From CBDCUI01 sp965223115 (GTDB taxonomy: Bacteria; Pseudomonadota; Gammaproteobacteria; UBA4575): DNA of 64,000 bases. The position numbers and the translations under genes were made by a program. The notes beneath the pieces are model-generated. The model was not told where the DNA came from. It was given only the letters and a program-made list of their open reading frames with translations, and ran no database searches. Where the stretch lies: the NCBI GenBank assembly GCA_965223115.1, contig OZ244982.1, positions 2,603,809 to 2,667,808 of the forward strand, written 5' to 3'. Positions 43,635 through 51,275 of the stretch are shown in pieces (positions within the stretch are counted from its first letter, which is position 1; each line of letters begins with the position of its first letter).

Positions 43635-44915
43635 TTAAAGGCGATTTTCATAAATGAGATTACCATTAAGTATGGTATGTGTAACTCTTCCATGTAGCTG
43701 GTCCCCCAGCAGTGGAGTATTTTTACCACTACTTTGTATCGTTTCGCTGCTAACAGTCCAGTTGTACTTTGCATCTGCAATACACACATCTGCTTGGTCC
43801 CCTACACACAAGCCTCCTGCATTAATACCTAAAATTTCTGCTGGACCTTGCGTGATAAGGCGAATGGCATCACTCATGTTTAATACATTTTCTTCAACCA
43901 GCTCAAAAACTAGTGGTAATAGTGTTTCCAGTGTAGAGCTTCCTGGTTCAGTAGACTGAAAAGGTGCAAGCTTAGCTTCTATTTCATGTGGTTGGTGGTC
44001 GGCACAAATGGCTGAGAGTATGTTGCTTGTAACACCTTTGCGTAATTCTTCTCTGTCTTCTCTAGTTCGATACGGTGGTAAGTTATGACATAAACCATCA
44101 AAGCTTTGTATGTCTTGGTCTGTTAAATATAGGTGTAGAACACTCGTGTCTGCCGTAACAGGTAAATTTTCATAACGTGCACGGCCTATCATATTAATAG
44201 AGCGTTTAGTTGAAATACGACAAAAATGCGTACGTACATTTAATTCTTCTATAAGTGCGAGTTGATAAGCTACTGCAGCGGTTTCTGCTGCTGCTGGGAT
44301 ACCTGGTAAGCCAAGGCGTGATGAGGTAAAGCCTTCATGTATACAACCCTGATTGGCTAATTGTTGATCAAATGGGTAGCTGAAGACAGTGAGATCTTGG
44401 CTTGACGCATATTCCATCGCACGCCGTAATATCAAAGAGTTTTTGACTGGTTGGAATACATTGGTTACACCTACACATCCTGCTGCTTTTAATGCCGCCA
44501 TCTCGCTTAGGTTTTCGCCTTTTAACCCTGCCGTTAAGGCTCCAATTACATAGACATGGCAAAGTCCACAATCGTTAGATAATTGTTCAATTAATTCTAC
44601 TTGTGCGGGAGTGTCGACAACGGGATCGGTGGTGGGTAAACAGGCAAGGCTAGTGACTCCAGCTGACGCGGCTGCCTTTAATTCTGATTTGATAGTGGCT
44701 TTATGCTCTTGTCCTGGTTCTCGTAAGCTTGCAGAGAGTTCAACCAGGCCTGGTAGGACGAGTTTGTTTGTTGCATCAATACTGAGATCTGATTGCCAAC
44801 TATTTGGTTGGTTTGCAATTGATGCTACTTTTCCATCTGCAATGTATACATTAGCGATTTGATCCACTTCATTTTTTGGATCAACGAGATGACCATTTAG
44901 AATTTCAATTTTCAT
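43635..44915 (-). CDS. pyrC': Dihydroorotase-like protein PyrC' (probably non-catalytic ATCase subunit)
   Basis: A 426-residue amidohydrolase-fold protein with dihydroorotase layout (LPGLVELSASLREPG; CADHQPHEIEAK). The metal-binding HxH of active enzymes is Ser61-Ala62-Ser63 here. THFCRIST replaces the usual LHIAHVST histidine region and SVLHLY replaces the PHH site, while the later DHQPH is kept. This pattern fits the inactive PyrC'/PyrX of Pseudomonas, which scaffolds the PyrB dodecamer. It overlaps pyrB by 11 bp. An active dihydroorotase must be encoded elsewhere. Confidence 0.92.
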   Translation of the reverse strand: MKIEILNGHLVDPKNEVDQIANVYIADGKVASIANQPNSWQSDLSIDATNKLVLPGLVELSASLREPGQEHKATIKSELKAAASAGVTSLACLPTTDPVVDTPAQVELIEQLSNDCGLCHVYVIGALTAGLKGENLSEMAALKAAGCVGVTNVFQPVKNSLILRRAMEYASSQDLTVFSYPFDQQLANQGCIHEGFTSSRLGLPGIPAAAETAAVAYQLALIEELNVRTHFCRISTKRSINMIGRARYENLPVTADTSVLHLYLTDQDIQSFDGLCHNLPPYRTREDREELRKGVTSNILSAICADHQPHEIEAKLAPFQSTEPGSSTLETLLPLVFELVEENVLNMSDAIRLITQGPAEILGINAGGLCVGDQADVCIADAKYNWTVSSETIQSSGKNTPLLGDQLHGRVTHTILNGNLIYENRL

Positions 44916-45846
44916 TGGTTATTCCATGTTGATCTGAGCTGATGACAATAGATAAAATCGCCATACGCACTGCAATGCCATACTCAACTTGTTTTAAAAT
45001 CACAGATTGTGGGCCGTCTGCGACTTCGGAGCTAATTTCAACACCTCTGTTAATTGGTCCAGGATGCATGACAATTGCACTGGGTTTGGCCAGAGCTAGA
45101 CGTTCTGGAGTTAAGCCATATAATTGAAAATATTCATGCTCACTAGGAATAAAGGCACCTTGCATGCGTTCTTTTTGTAAACGAAGCATGATAATGACAT
45201 CCACATCGCATAAGCCTTCTTTGCAGTTTTGAAATGCGCTTACCCCTAGCTGTTCGACGTTAGCAGGTAAAAGTGTGCGAGGAGCTATAACGCGGACATC
45301 TTTTGCACCTAATATATTTAATGCTTCAATTTGAGACCGAGCTACACGTGAGTGTAAGATATCACCAATAATCGCAACTTTTAATTTTGAAAATTCTTTA
45401 AACTGTTTTCTTATTGTAAACACGTCAAGCATGGCTTGAGTTGGATGGGCATGCCTACCATCACCAGCATTTATGATGCTGACATGTGGTGCAACATATT
45501 TAGCAATAAAATCAGCAGCTCCACTTTCTGAATGTCTGATAATAAAAACATCAGTATTCATTGCTTCTAAATTAAATAATGTATCCAGCAAGCTTTCACC
45601 TTTGGTTGTTGCTGAGGTGGCAACATTAATATTTAACACATCTGCAGAAAGTCTTTTGGCTGCGAGTTCAAATGTTGTACGTGTTCTAGTACTTGGTTCG
45701 AAAAACAAGTTCACAATCGTTTTGCCGCGCAATAAAGGCACTTTTTTTACAGATCGATTGTCTACACTTATGAATGATTCAGCAGTATCAAGAATGTGGG
45801 ATAGTTCTTTGTTGTTGAAGGCACCTATATTTAAAAAGTGTCGCAT
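44905..45846 (-). CDS. pyrB: Aspartate carbamoyltransferase catalytic subunit
   Basis: Forms carbamoyl aspartate in pyrimidine synthesis. Carbamoyl-phosphate site FFEPSTRTRTTFELAAKRL, HPTQAMLDVFTI and the later MLRLQKERM, HPGPINRGVEI are present. I chose ATG 45846 (MRHFLNIGAF), 7 bp after the pyrR stop, giving 313 residues; an earlier in-frame start would lie inside pyrR and add 15 unconserved residues. Works with PyrC'. Confidence 0.96.
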   Translation of the reverse strand: MRHFLNIGAFNNKELSHILDTAESFISVDNRSVKKVPLLRGKTIVNLFFEPSTRTRTTFELAAKRLSADVLNINVATSATTKGESLLDTLFNLEAMNTDVFIIRHSESGAADFIAKYVAPHVSIINAGDGRHAHPTQAMLDVFTIRKQFKEFSKLKVAIIGDILHSRVARSQIEALNILGAKDVRVIAPRTLLPANVEQLGVSAFQNCKEGLCDVDVIIMLRLQKERMQGAFIPSEHEYFQLYGLTPERLALAKPSAIVMHPGPINRGVEISSEVADGPQSVILKQVEYGIAVRMAILSIVISSDQHGITNEN

Positions 45847-45853
45847 AGAAATA

Positions 45854-46351
45854 TTAGCCAACAATTTCAAGTTTAAGTGGCTCAGGGCCACTTAGTTTTA
45901 TATGCTGTTTAGTGTTTAAATCTATTGAATGACCAACCACATCTGCTTGGATGGGTAACTCTCTGCCATTGCGCTGTATCAGTACAACTAAGCTGACAGA
46001 AGCTGGGCGGCCATAATCAAAAATTTCATTTAATGCAGCGCGAACAGTACGTCCTGTATGTAAAACATCGTCTATTAAAATAATGTGCTTATCGTCAACG
46101 CTTAGAGGTAGATTTGACGGTTTTACAGTAGGCTGTATACCAACTCGACTGAAATCATCTCGATAAAAAGTTATGTCTAGAATACCAAGCTCATTTTTAA
46201 TGTTTAATAGGGTTTGTAATTTTTTTGCAAGCCAAACACCACCAGTTCTAATGCCAATTAGAATTGGTTTTTCGATATTTTTTTCATCTAAATATTTATC
46301 TAAGTCGTTAGCCAACTTATCGATTAATTGTTGTGCATCTAGCTTAGTCAT
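45854..46351 (-). CDS. pyrR: PyrR-type bifunctional regulator/uracil phosphoribosyltransferase
   Basis: A 165-residue phosphoribosyltransferase: ILIGIRTGGVWLA, the PRPP loop IILIDDVLHTGRTVRAAL and RPASVSLVVLIQRNGRELPI. In pseudomonads PyrR controls pyr transcription without the RNA-attenuation sites known from Bacillus; no such site is evident here. It overlaps ruvX by 8 bp. Confidence 0.95.
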   Translation of the reverse strand: MTKLDAQQLIDKLANDLDKYLDEKNIEKPILIGIRTGGVWLAKKLQTLLNIKNELGILDITFYRDDFSRVGIQPTVKPSNLPLSVDDKHIILIDDVLHTGRTVRAALNEIFDYGRPASVSLVVLIQRNGRELPIQADVVGHSIDLNTKQHIKLSGPEPLKLEIVG

Positions 46352-46790
46352 GCGAATGAATTTTTGAGTTAGATCTAGATGATAACCATGTGTTTAAAAT
46401 TATTGCGGCTGAAGCTTTATCAATATCAGGCTTGTTTATTTTTTTTCTTTGACCTTTTCTGCGCATATCTTTAAGAATTTCATTTGCAGTAGTAGATGAA
46501 TATGATTCATCTATTATTTCAACAGGTAAATGGTAGCGTGATTTTAAATTTTTGCAAAAAACATTTATTTTCTTTTTTATTAGGTTGTTATTTTGTGTAG
46601 CATGTTCAACACAGCCTACTACCAGTGTAATGGGAGCCCATTCCTTAATAATTTGATCAATTTCTCTCCATAAAAATTTTGATTCTGAGCTTTCTATCGT
46701 TTTAAGTGGATTTGCTATACCTAATTCTAATACACTGATTGCTACACCTATTCTTCGTTCTCCATAGTCAAATCCAATTATACAGGCCAT
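46344..46790 (-). CDS. ruvX: Putative Holliday junction resolvase RuvX (YqgF)
   Basis: A 148-residue RNase H-fold nuclease: IIGFDYGERRIGVAIS, VGCVEHATQN, DESYSSTTANEIL and KADIDKA-like ends (NKPDIDKASAAIIL). Usual context with yqgE, as in most gammaproteobacteria. Involved in rRNA processing and recombination. Overlaps pyrR by 8 bp. Confidence 0.93.
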   Translation of the reverse strand: MACIIGFDYGERRIGVAISVLELGIANPLKTIESSESKFLWREIDQIIKEWAPITLVVGCVEHATQNNNLIKKKINVFCKNLKSRYHLPVEIIDESYSSTTANEILKDMRRKGQRKKINKPDIDKASAAIILNTWLSSRSNSKIHSHD

Positions 46791-46847
46791 AGTAAAATTA
46801 CTGGTTTTTGGTACAGGTTAAGCACGCTTTTAAGAGTGGGTATTGAT

Positions 46848-47408
46848 TTAGGCATGTCCAGCTTCATTAGAGATTAAATGTAAATCGATTCCAAGTTTAT
46901 CTGCTGCTGATTGCCAACGTTTTTCAATAGGTGTATCAAATACAATTTTGGCTTCATAAGGTACGGTTAGCCATGAATTGTGTGCGATCTCTTGTTCTAA
47001 CTGACCTGCATCCCAACCCGCATAGCCGAGCGCTACAATTAAATTACTTGGGCCTGTACCCTTGCCGATATCAAATAATATGTCTTCAGATGTGGTCAGC
47101 TTTAAATCATTATCTATAATATGTGTGGATTCCCAATCTCGATCTGAATCATGCAAAATAAAACCGCGATTTATTTGCACGGGCCCCCCAACTAATACAG
47201 GGGTGTCATTTGGAAGGGTCGTTGTTCTATTTTCTTTATTTAAGCTGTCGATAAGTTCATCTACACGCATAGAGGTGGGTTGATTAATTACAATACCCAT
47301 AGCTCCATTCGAGCTATGTTCACAAATTAAAGTCACGGTATGAGAAAAATTAGGATCTTGCAAAGAGGGCATTGCAATGAGTAAGTGTTTGGTTAGGTTT
47401 TCAGCCAT
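46848..47408 (-). CDS. yqgE: YqgE/AlgH family protein
   Basis: A 186-residue protein of the AlgH family (LLIAMPSLQDPNFSHTVTLI, GAMGIVINQP, VLVGGPVQINRGFILH, ALGYAGWDAGQLEQEI). AlgH affects alginate regulation in Pseudomonas but its biochemistry is unclear. Starts 3 bp after the tonB-like gene and 57 bp before ruvX. Confidence 0.94.
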   Translation of the reverse strand: MAENLTKHLLIAMPSLQDPNFSHTVTLICEHSSNGAMGIVINQPTSMRVDELIDSLNKENRTTTLPNDTPVLVGGPVQINRGFILHDSDRDWESTHIIDNDLKLTTSEDILFDIGKGTGPSNLIVALGYAGWDAGQLEQEIAHNSWLTVPYEAKIVFDTPIEKRWQSAADKLGIDLHLISNEAGHA

Positions 47409-47411
47409 GCC

Positions 47412-48302
47412 TTATTTTGTGAGTAAGGAGTTGTTTTTTCCAAATAGCCATGTACGCGTTATCATTAGCTGTTCATAATTATCACGCATTTCGTCAGGAA
47501 ATTTCTTAAATGGTGCAGCAATACGCACAATTTTTTTCGCAGCTTCATCCAATATGGATTTTCCAGCAGATGTTTTTATCTCCATGCTTACAACTTTTCC
47601 ATCATGATTTAAAAGTACACTCAGTATCAATGCCCCAGTTAGGTGTTTATTTCTAACCTCATCGGGATAATTTAGATTACCAATTCGTTCGACCTTATCA
47701 ACCCATTCGCGCACATAACGTGCTTCAGTAGCCGTTTTAGCACTTAAAGTATCTATGTAATTAATTCTAGGGCGTTTGGCATAATCATGTTCTTGCTGGC
47801 TGATTTCTGCCACGAGTTTGGCTAATTCTAGCTCCTGAGTAGTCAATATTTCTCGCTGGTTTTGTTTAGTTTGATCGGATTTTTCTAGAGATTCTTCCAC
47901 ACGCAGTGTAGATTCTGAAGATTCTTGAGCCAATACAAGCTTTTGTTCTGTGCTGCTTTTTGATGGAGAGAGTTGCTTAGGGCTGGTTCGAATCGGGGCT
48001 ATGCCCTTGGTGTTTAATAAACTGGTGCCAATAAAGGGAGAAGAAGGTTGGTTCGTTTGTTTGCTACTGCCACTGGCTAGCTGGTTTTCACTTGCAATGC
48101 GCTCGGCCTCAGCAGGTTCCATGTGAGTTTTTGTCAACACCATGGTTACTTCAAGCATAGAGCTTTGATTAGAGTCCTTGCCAAAATGAATACCAAAGCC
48201 AATGCCGAAAATTAATATTGCGTGCAATATCGTTGCAAAAAATAAACTAAAACCCAATCGATCGGAAGCAGTGACTTGTACTGGCCTAGTTACTGCTGCC
48301 AT
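47412..48302 (-). CDS. TonB family energy transducer (TonB3-like)
   Basis: A 296-residue protein with one N-terminal membrane helix (about 17-39), a periplasmic linker rich in Ser, Gln and Glu, and a C-terminal TonB domain (KVERIGNLNYPDEVRNKHLTG, VSMEIKTSAGKSILDEAAKK). In P. aeruginosa the protein at this locus (TonB3) is needed for twitching motility, which fits the pilus genes around it. No ExbB/ExbD gene is nearby. Confidence 0.88.
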   Translation of the reverse strand: MAAVTRPVQVTASDRLGFSLFFATILHAILIFGIGFGIHFGKDSNQSSMLEVTMVLTKTHMEPAEAERIASENQLASGSSKQTNQPSSPFIGTSLLNTKGIAPIRTSPKQLSPSKSSTEQKLVLAQESSESTLRVEESLEKSDQTKQNQREILTTQELELAKLVAEISQQEHDYAKRPRINYIDTLSAKTATEARYVREWVDKVERIGNLNYPDEVRNKHLTGALILSVLLNHDGKVVSMEIKTSAGKSILDEAAKKIVRIAAPFKKFPDEMRDNYEQLMITRTWLFGKNNSLLTK

Positions 48303-48454
48303 AAGATAGAATTTCCCGTTGAGTTTTCATTTTGCAATATTGTATTGCTTAAGTAACTTAATATCATCTAACTAAAGGATAGGCTTACTGGAAAATTAAT
48401 TCTATTAGAGAATCTAATATAAGCTGGCCTAAAAATTTAAAATAGACAGGATCA

Positions 48455-49408
48455 TTAATTTTTATTAACTTGATTTTCTATAGAATCAAAAAGCTTTGCG
48501 CATATATTAAGGTTATATAATTTATCCAATTCACGTACTCCCGTAGGGCTGGTGATATTAATTTCAGTTAAATAGTCTCCTATTACATCAATGCCTACAA
48601 AGCTAAGTTGCATTGATGTAAGAACAGGTTTGATTTGTTCACAGATCCAACGATCTCTTTTTGATAATTCTACACCCTTAGCGGTGCCTCCTTTTGCTAG
48701 GTTAGCTCTTAATTCGCCTTTTGCTGGTACTCTAAGTAAGGCGTAATCGATTACTTCGTCATTTATGATTAATATTCGCTTATCACCATTTTTGTAGTCA
48801 GATATAAATTGTTGTGCCATTACTGTTTTACAGCCTAACTGCGTAATTGTTTCGATAATTACATTTCGGTTTGGATCATTTCTGTGAATGCGAAAAATTG
48901 AATCACCTGCCATGCCATCTAGAGGTTTTATGACAATTTCTTCATGTTTATTTATGAATTCATCGAGTGTTTCTTTATTTTTGCTGATTACATATGCAGG
49001 TATACATGCTGGGAAGTGAGTTGCTAATAATTTTTCATTGGCATTACGCAAAGTAGCAGGGTGATTTATTACGGTAGTTCCTGAAATATGTAATCGCTCC
49101 AAGAGAAAAGTTGCATATATATATTCCATATTCATAGGAGGATCTTTGCGCATCAATATCACATCGAGTTTGCTTAGATCTTGGGTTATAGAATCATGTA
49201 TTTGATACCAGTTATCTGAGTCGTCTTGTACTGATACATGAGACGTATGCCCCATCACTTTTCCATCTATTAGATATAAGTCAGATGCTGATAAGTAATG
49301 GATTTCATAACTGCGTTTTTGTGCTTCAAGTAGCATGGCGAAGGTAGTATCTTTGTTGATATTTATATGATCAATGGGGTCCATGATGACACCTAATTTT
49401 ATTGACAT
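48455..49408 (-). CDS. gshB: Glutathione synthetase
   Basis: A 317-residue ATP-grasp ligase joining gamma-glutamylcysteine and glycine. Typical segments are LGVIMDPIDHIN, MRKDPPMNMEYIYATFLLE, VIKPLDGMAGDSIFR and GIDVIGDYLTEINITSPTGV. Divergent from pilG (188 bp gap). It is followed by a 152 bp gap before the tonB-like gene, so it may be transcribed separately from it. Confidence 0.96.
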   Translation of the reverse strand: MSIKLGVIMDPIDHININKDTTFAMLLEAQKRSYEIHYLSASDLYLIDGKVMGHTSHVSVQDDSDNWYQIHDSITQDLSKLDVILMRKDPPMNMEYIYATFLLERLHISGTTVINHPATLRNANEKLLATHFPACIPAYVISKNKETLDEFINKHEEIVIKPLDGMAGDSIFRIHRNDPNRNVIIETITQLGCKTVMAQQFISDYKNGDKRILIINDEVIDYALLRVPAKGELRANLAKGGTAKGVELSKRDRWICEQIKPVLTSMQLSFVGIDVIGDYLTEINITSPTGVRELDKLYNLNICAKLFDSIENQVNKN

Positions 49409-49596
49409 TTATGTATACCTCGTCAGTGATAATCCCGCATATATCGGAACCTTCTTGTCCTATATCGTATAGCTGGCATGGTTATGTTTGTTGCCTCTAT
49501 TGTCTTGCAAACTATGTAATCAAGGCATGAGGTCTACAGGATAACGCTCTGATTATCAAGATCGTCAGATTAATAATAGGGATTTAGGAAGCAGAT

Positions 49597-50025
49597 ATGC
49601 AAGATGGTGGTTTAGCCCTGGATGATTCAGTCGATACGAACAGTAGTACTTCAGATGCTCTAAAAGTTATGGTCATCGATGATAGTAAGACTATTCGTAA
49701 ATCAGCAGAATCTTTATTAACAAAAGAAGGTTGTGAGGTTGTCACAGCAAACGATGGATTTGAGGCACTTGCTAAAATTGCTGAGCATCGCCCAGATTTA
49801 ATATTTGTGGATATTATGATGCCACGTCTTGATGGATACCAAACTTGTGCATTAATAAAAAACAACAGGATTTTTAAATCAACACCAGTCATTATGCTTT
49901 CAAGCAAAGACAGCATTTTTGATAAAGCAAGAGGTAAAATTGTAGGTTCAGAGAAATATTTGACTAAACCATTTACAAAAGATGATTTGCTTGGTGCGAT
50001 AGCTGAGCATAGTAATAAACAGTAA
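49597..50025 (+). CDS. pilG: Twitching motility response regulator PilG
   Basis: A 142-residue single receiver domain. MVIDDSKTIRKSAESLL acid pocket, phospho-acceptor Asp72 in IFVDIMMPRLDGYQ, and KYLTKPF with the conserved lysine. In Pseudomonas PilG acts downstream of ChpA on pilus extension and cAMP signalling. The N-terminal extension (about 15 residues) is as in PilG. First gene of the Chp cluster. Confidence 0.94.
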   Translation: MQDGGLALDDSVDTNSSTSDALKVMVIDDSKTIRKSAESLLTKEGCEVVTANDGFEALAKIAEHRPDLIFVDIMMPRLDGYQTCALIKNNRIFKSTPVIMLSSKDSIFDKARGKIVGSEKYLTKPFTKDDLLGAIAEHSNKQ

Positions 50026-50041
50026 CTAAGTTTTAAAAATT

Positions 50042-50407
50042 ATGGCCCATATACTCGTTGTTGATGATTCTCCTACGGAACGCTTGTTTATTTCAAAAGT
50101 TTTGCAAGAGACAGGGCATAAAGTTTCTACTGCGGATAATGGTGAGCAAGGTGTGGAAGCAGCGATTACGACACATCCAGATTTAATCTTGATGGATATT
50201 GTTATGCCTGGCATGAATGGGTTTCAAGCCACACGTAAAATTACACAAACACCAGAAACATCCAGCATACCGGTAGTGATGGTATCTACGAAAAGTCAAC
50301 AAACTGATAAAGTATGGGCAACTAGGCAAGGTGCAAAAGGTTACTTGGTCAAACCTGTTAACTCAGAAATGTTAATTAGGTCTGTAAAATCTTTTTTAGC
50401 TGCATAA
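50042..50407 (+). CDS. pilH: Twitching motility response regulator PilH
   Basis: A 121-residue receiver domain: ILVVDDSPTERLFISKVL, Asp52 in LILMDIVMPGMNGFQ and GYLVKPV. PilH promotes pilus retraction or dampens PilG signalling in Pseudomonas. It begins 16 bp after the pilG stop. Confidence 0.94.
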   Translation: MAHILVVDDSPTERLFISKVLQETGHKVSTADNGEQGVEAAITTHPDLILMDIVMPGMNGFQATRKITQTPETSSIPVVMVSTKSQQTDKVWATRQGAKGYLVKPVNSEMLIRSVKSFLAA

Positions 50408-50417
50408 GTTTTAAGTT

Positions 50418-50978
50418 TTGGCTACACACAGTTCTGATTCAACCGCATTTGAATATTTACTATCCATAGATCGTAGATGTGCTGATCAGCGAGGTGGACT
50501 TGTACAACAAGAAACAGATGCTAGTTATTCTCATGGTTTAGCCTTCAATGTTGGATCTCACAGCTATATTATTCCAATCACTGAAATTGATGAAGTTATA
50601 GCAATTTCAAATTTTACATCAATTCCTCATACTCCTAGTTGGTTAATAGGTGTTTCGAATGTAAGAGGAAATTTAGTAACGTTACTTGATTTACATGACT
50701 ACATATTTGGATCTAGCTCAAAAATTACAGCTCAGACAAAACGGGCCTTATTAGTTAAAACAGATACACATTTCTACGGTTTAGTTATAGATTCAATAAT
50801 CGGCATGAAATCATATCATGGCGATAAAGGGAGTGATCAGGTTCCGGATGAATTTGATTCTAACTATGTTGATTATATAAATGCATTCTACTCATCTGGT
50901 GAAGAATGGTATGCAGCGCTTTCAGTAGATGCTTTATTATCGGATGATCGATTTCTGCAAATTGCTAATAAAGTATAA
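50418..50978 (+). CDS. pilI: Chemotaxis adaptor PilI (CheW domain)
   Basis: A 186-residue CheW-type adaptor linking PilJ to ChpA: LAFNVGSHSYIIPITEIDEV, IPHTPSWLIGVSNVRGNLVT, LLDLHDYIFGSS and a C-terminal CheW strand set. Start is TTG 50418; no ATG precedes the conserved core, and the Shine-Dalgarno is weak. 10 bp after pilH. Confidence 0.9.
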   Translation: MATHSSDSTAFEYLLSIDRRCADQRGGLVQQETDASYSHGLAFNVGSHSYIIPITEIDEVIAISNFTSIPHTPSWLIGVSNVRGNLVTLLDLHDYIFGSSSKITAQTKRALLVKTDTHFYGLVIDSIIGMKSYHGDKGSDQVPDEFDSNYVDYINAFYSSGEEWYAALSVDALLSDDRFLQIANKV

Positions 50979-51097
50979 GTATTTCCCAATTTAAAAAAAG
51001 CATGCCATTTCCTCAGTAATTGAGTTGCTATAAATCATATGGTTTTTATTCTAATGGAAATCAGGCTCTCTAACCGATAAAAGTGAGTATTTTCACG

Positions 51098-51169
51098 ACA
51101 CACCAATACCTTGCTAACAGTCGATCCCCCGTATCATTAGTGTCTGGATCTTATTGATTTTTGGTGTGT
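51098..51169 (+). ncRNA. Candidate structured element between pilI and pilJ
   Basis: ACACACCAA (51098-51106) and TTGGTGTGT (51161-51169) are perfect 9 bp complements. Nested inside them, GATCC (51123-51127) pairs with GGATC (51146-51150). The 297 bp gap between pilI and pilJ is the only long one in the Chp gene run. It could be a leader RNA, a processing site or a terminator without T-tract. No known riboswitch was recognised. Base complementarity is seen; function is inferred. Confidence 0.35.
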
Positions 51170-51275
51170 ATTTCACATGCTTGGATGCTGGGTGGAAAGC
51201 ACTGCCTTGATCGTAAAACAGTAAAAGAAATTATCGATTACATGAGCTTCTTTTTTCTATTGGGAATTAATAACT

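Noticed and set aside
43635..44915. Active dihydroorotase
   Set aside because: The HxH metal site is Ser-Ala-Ser and other ligand positions are changed, fitting the non-catalytic PyrC' form.
45854..46351. PyrR-dependent RNA attenuation of the pyr genes
   Set aside because: No antiterminator/terminator pair is visible in the short gaps around pyrR and pyrB; this mode is known mainly from Gram-positive bacteria.
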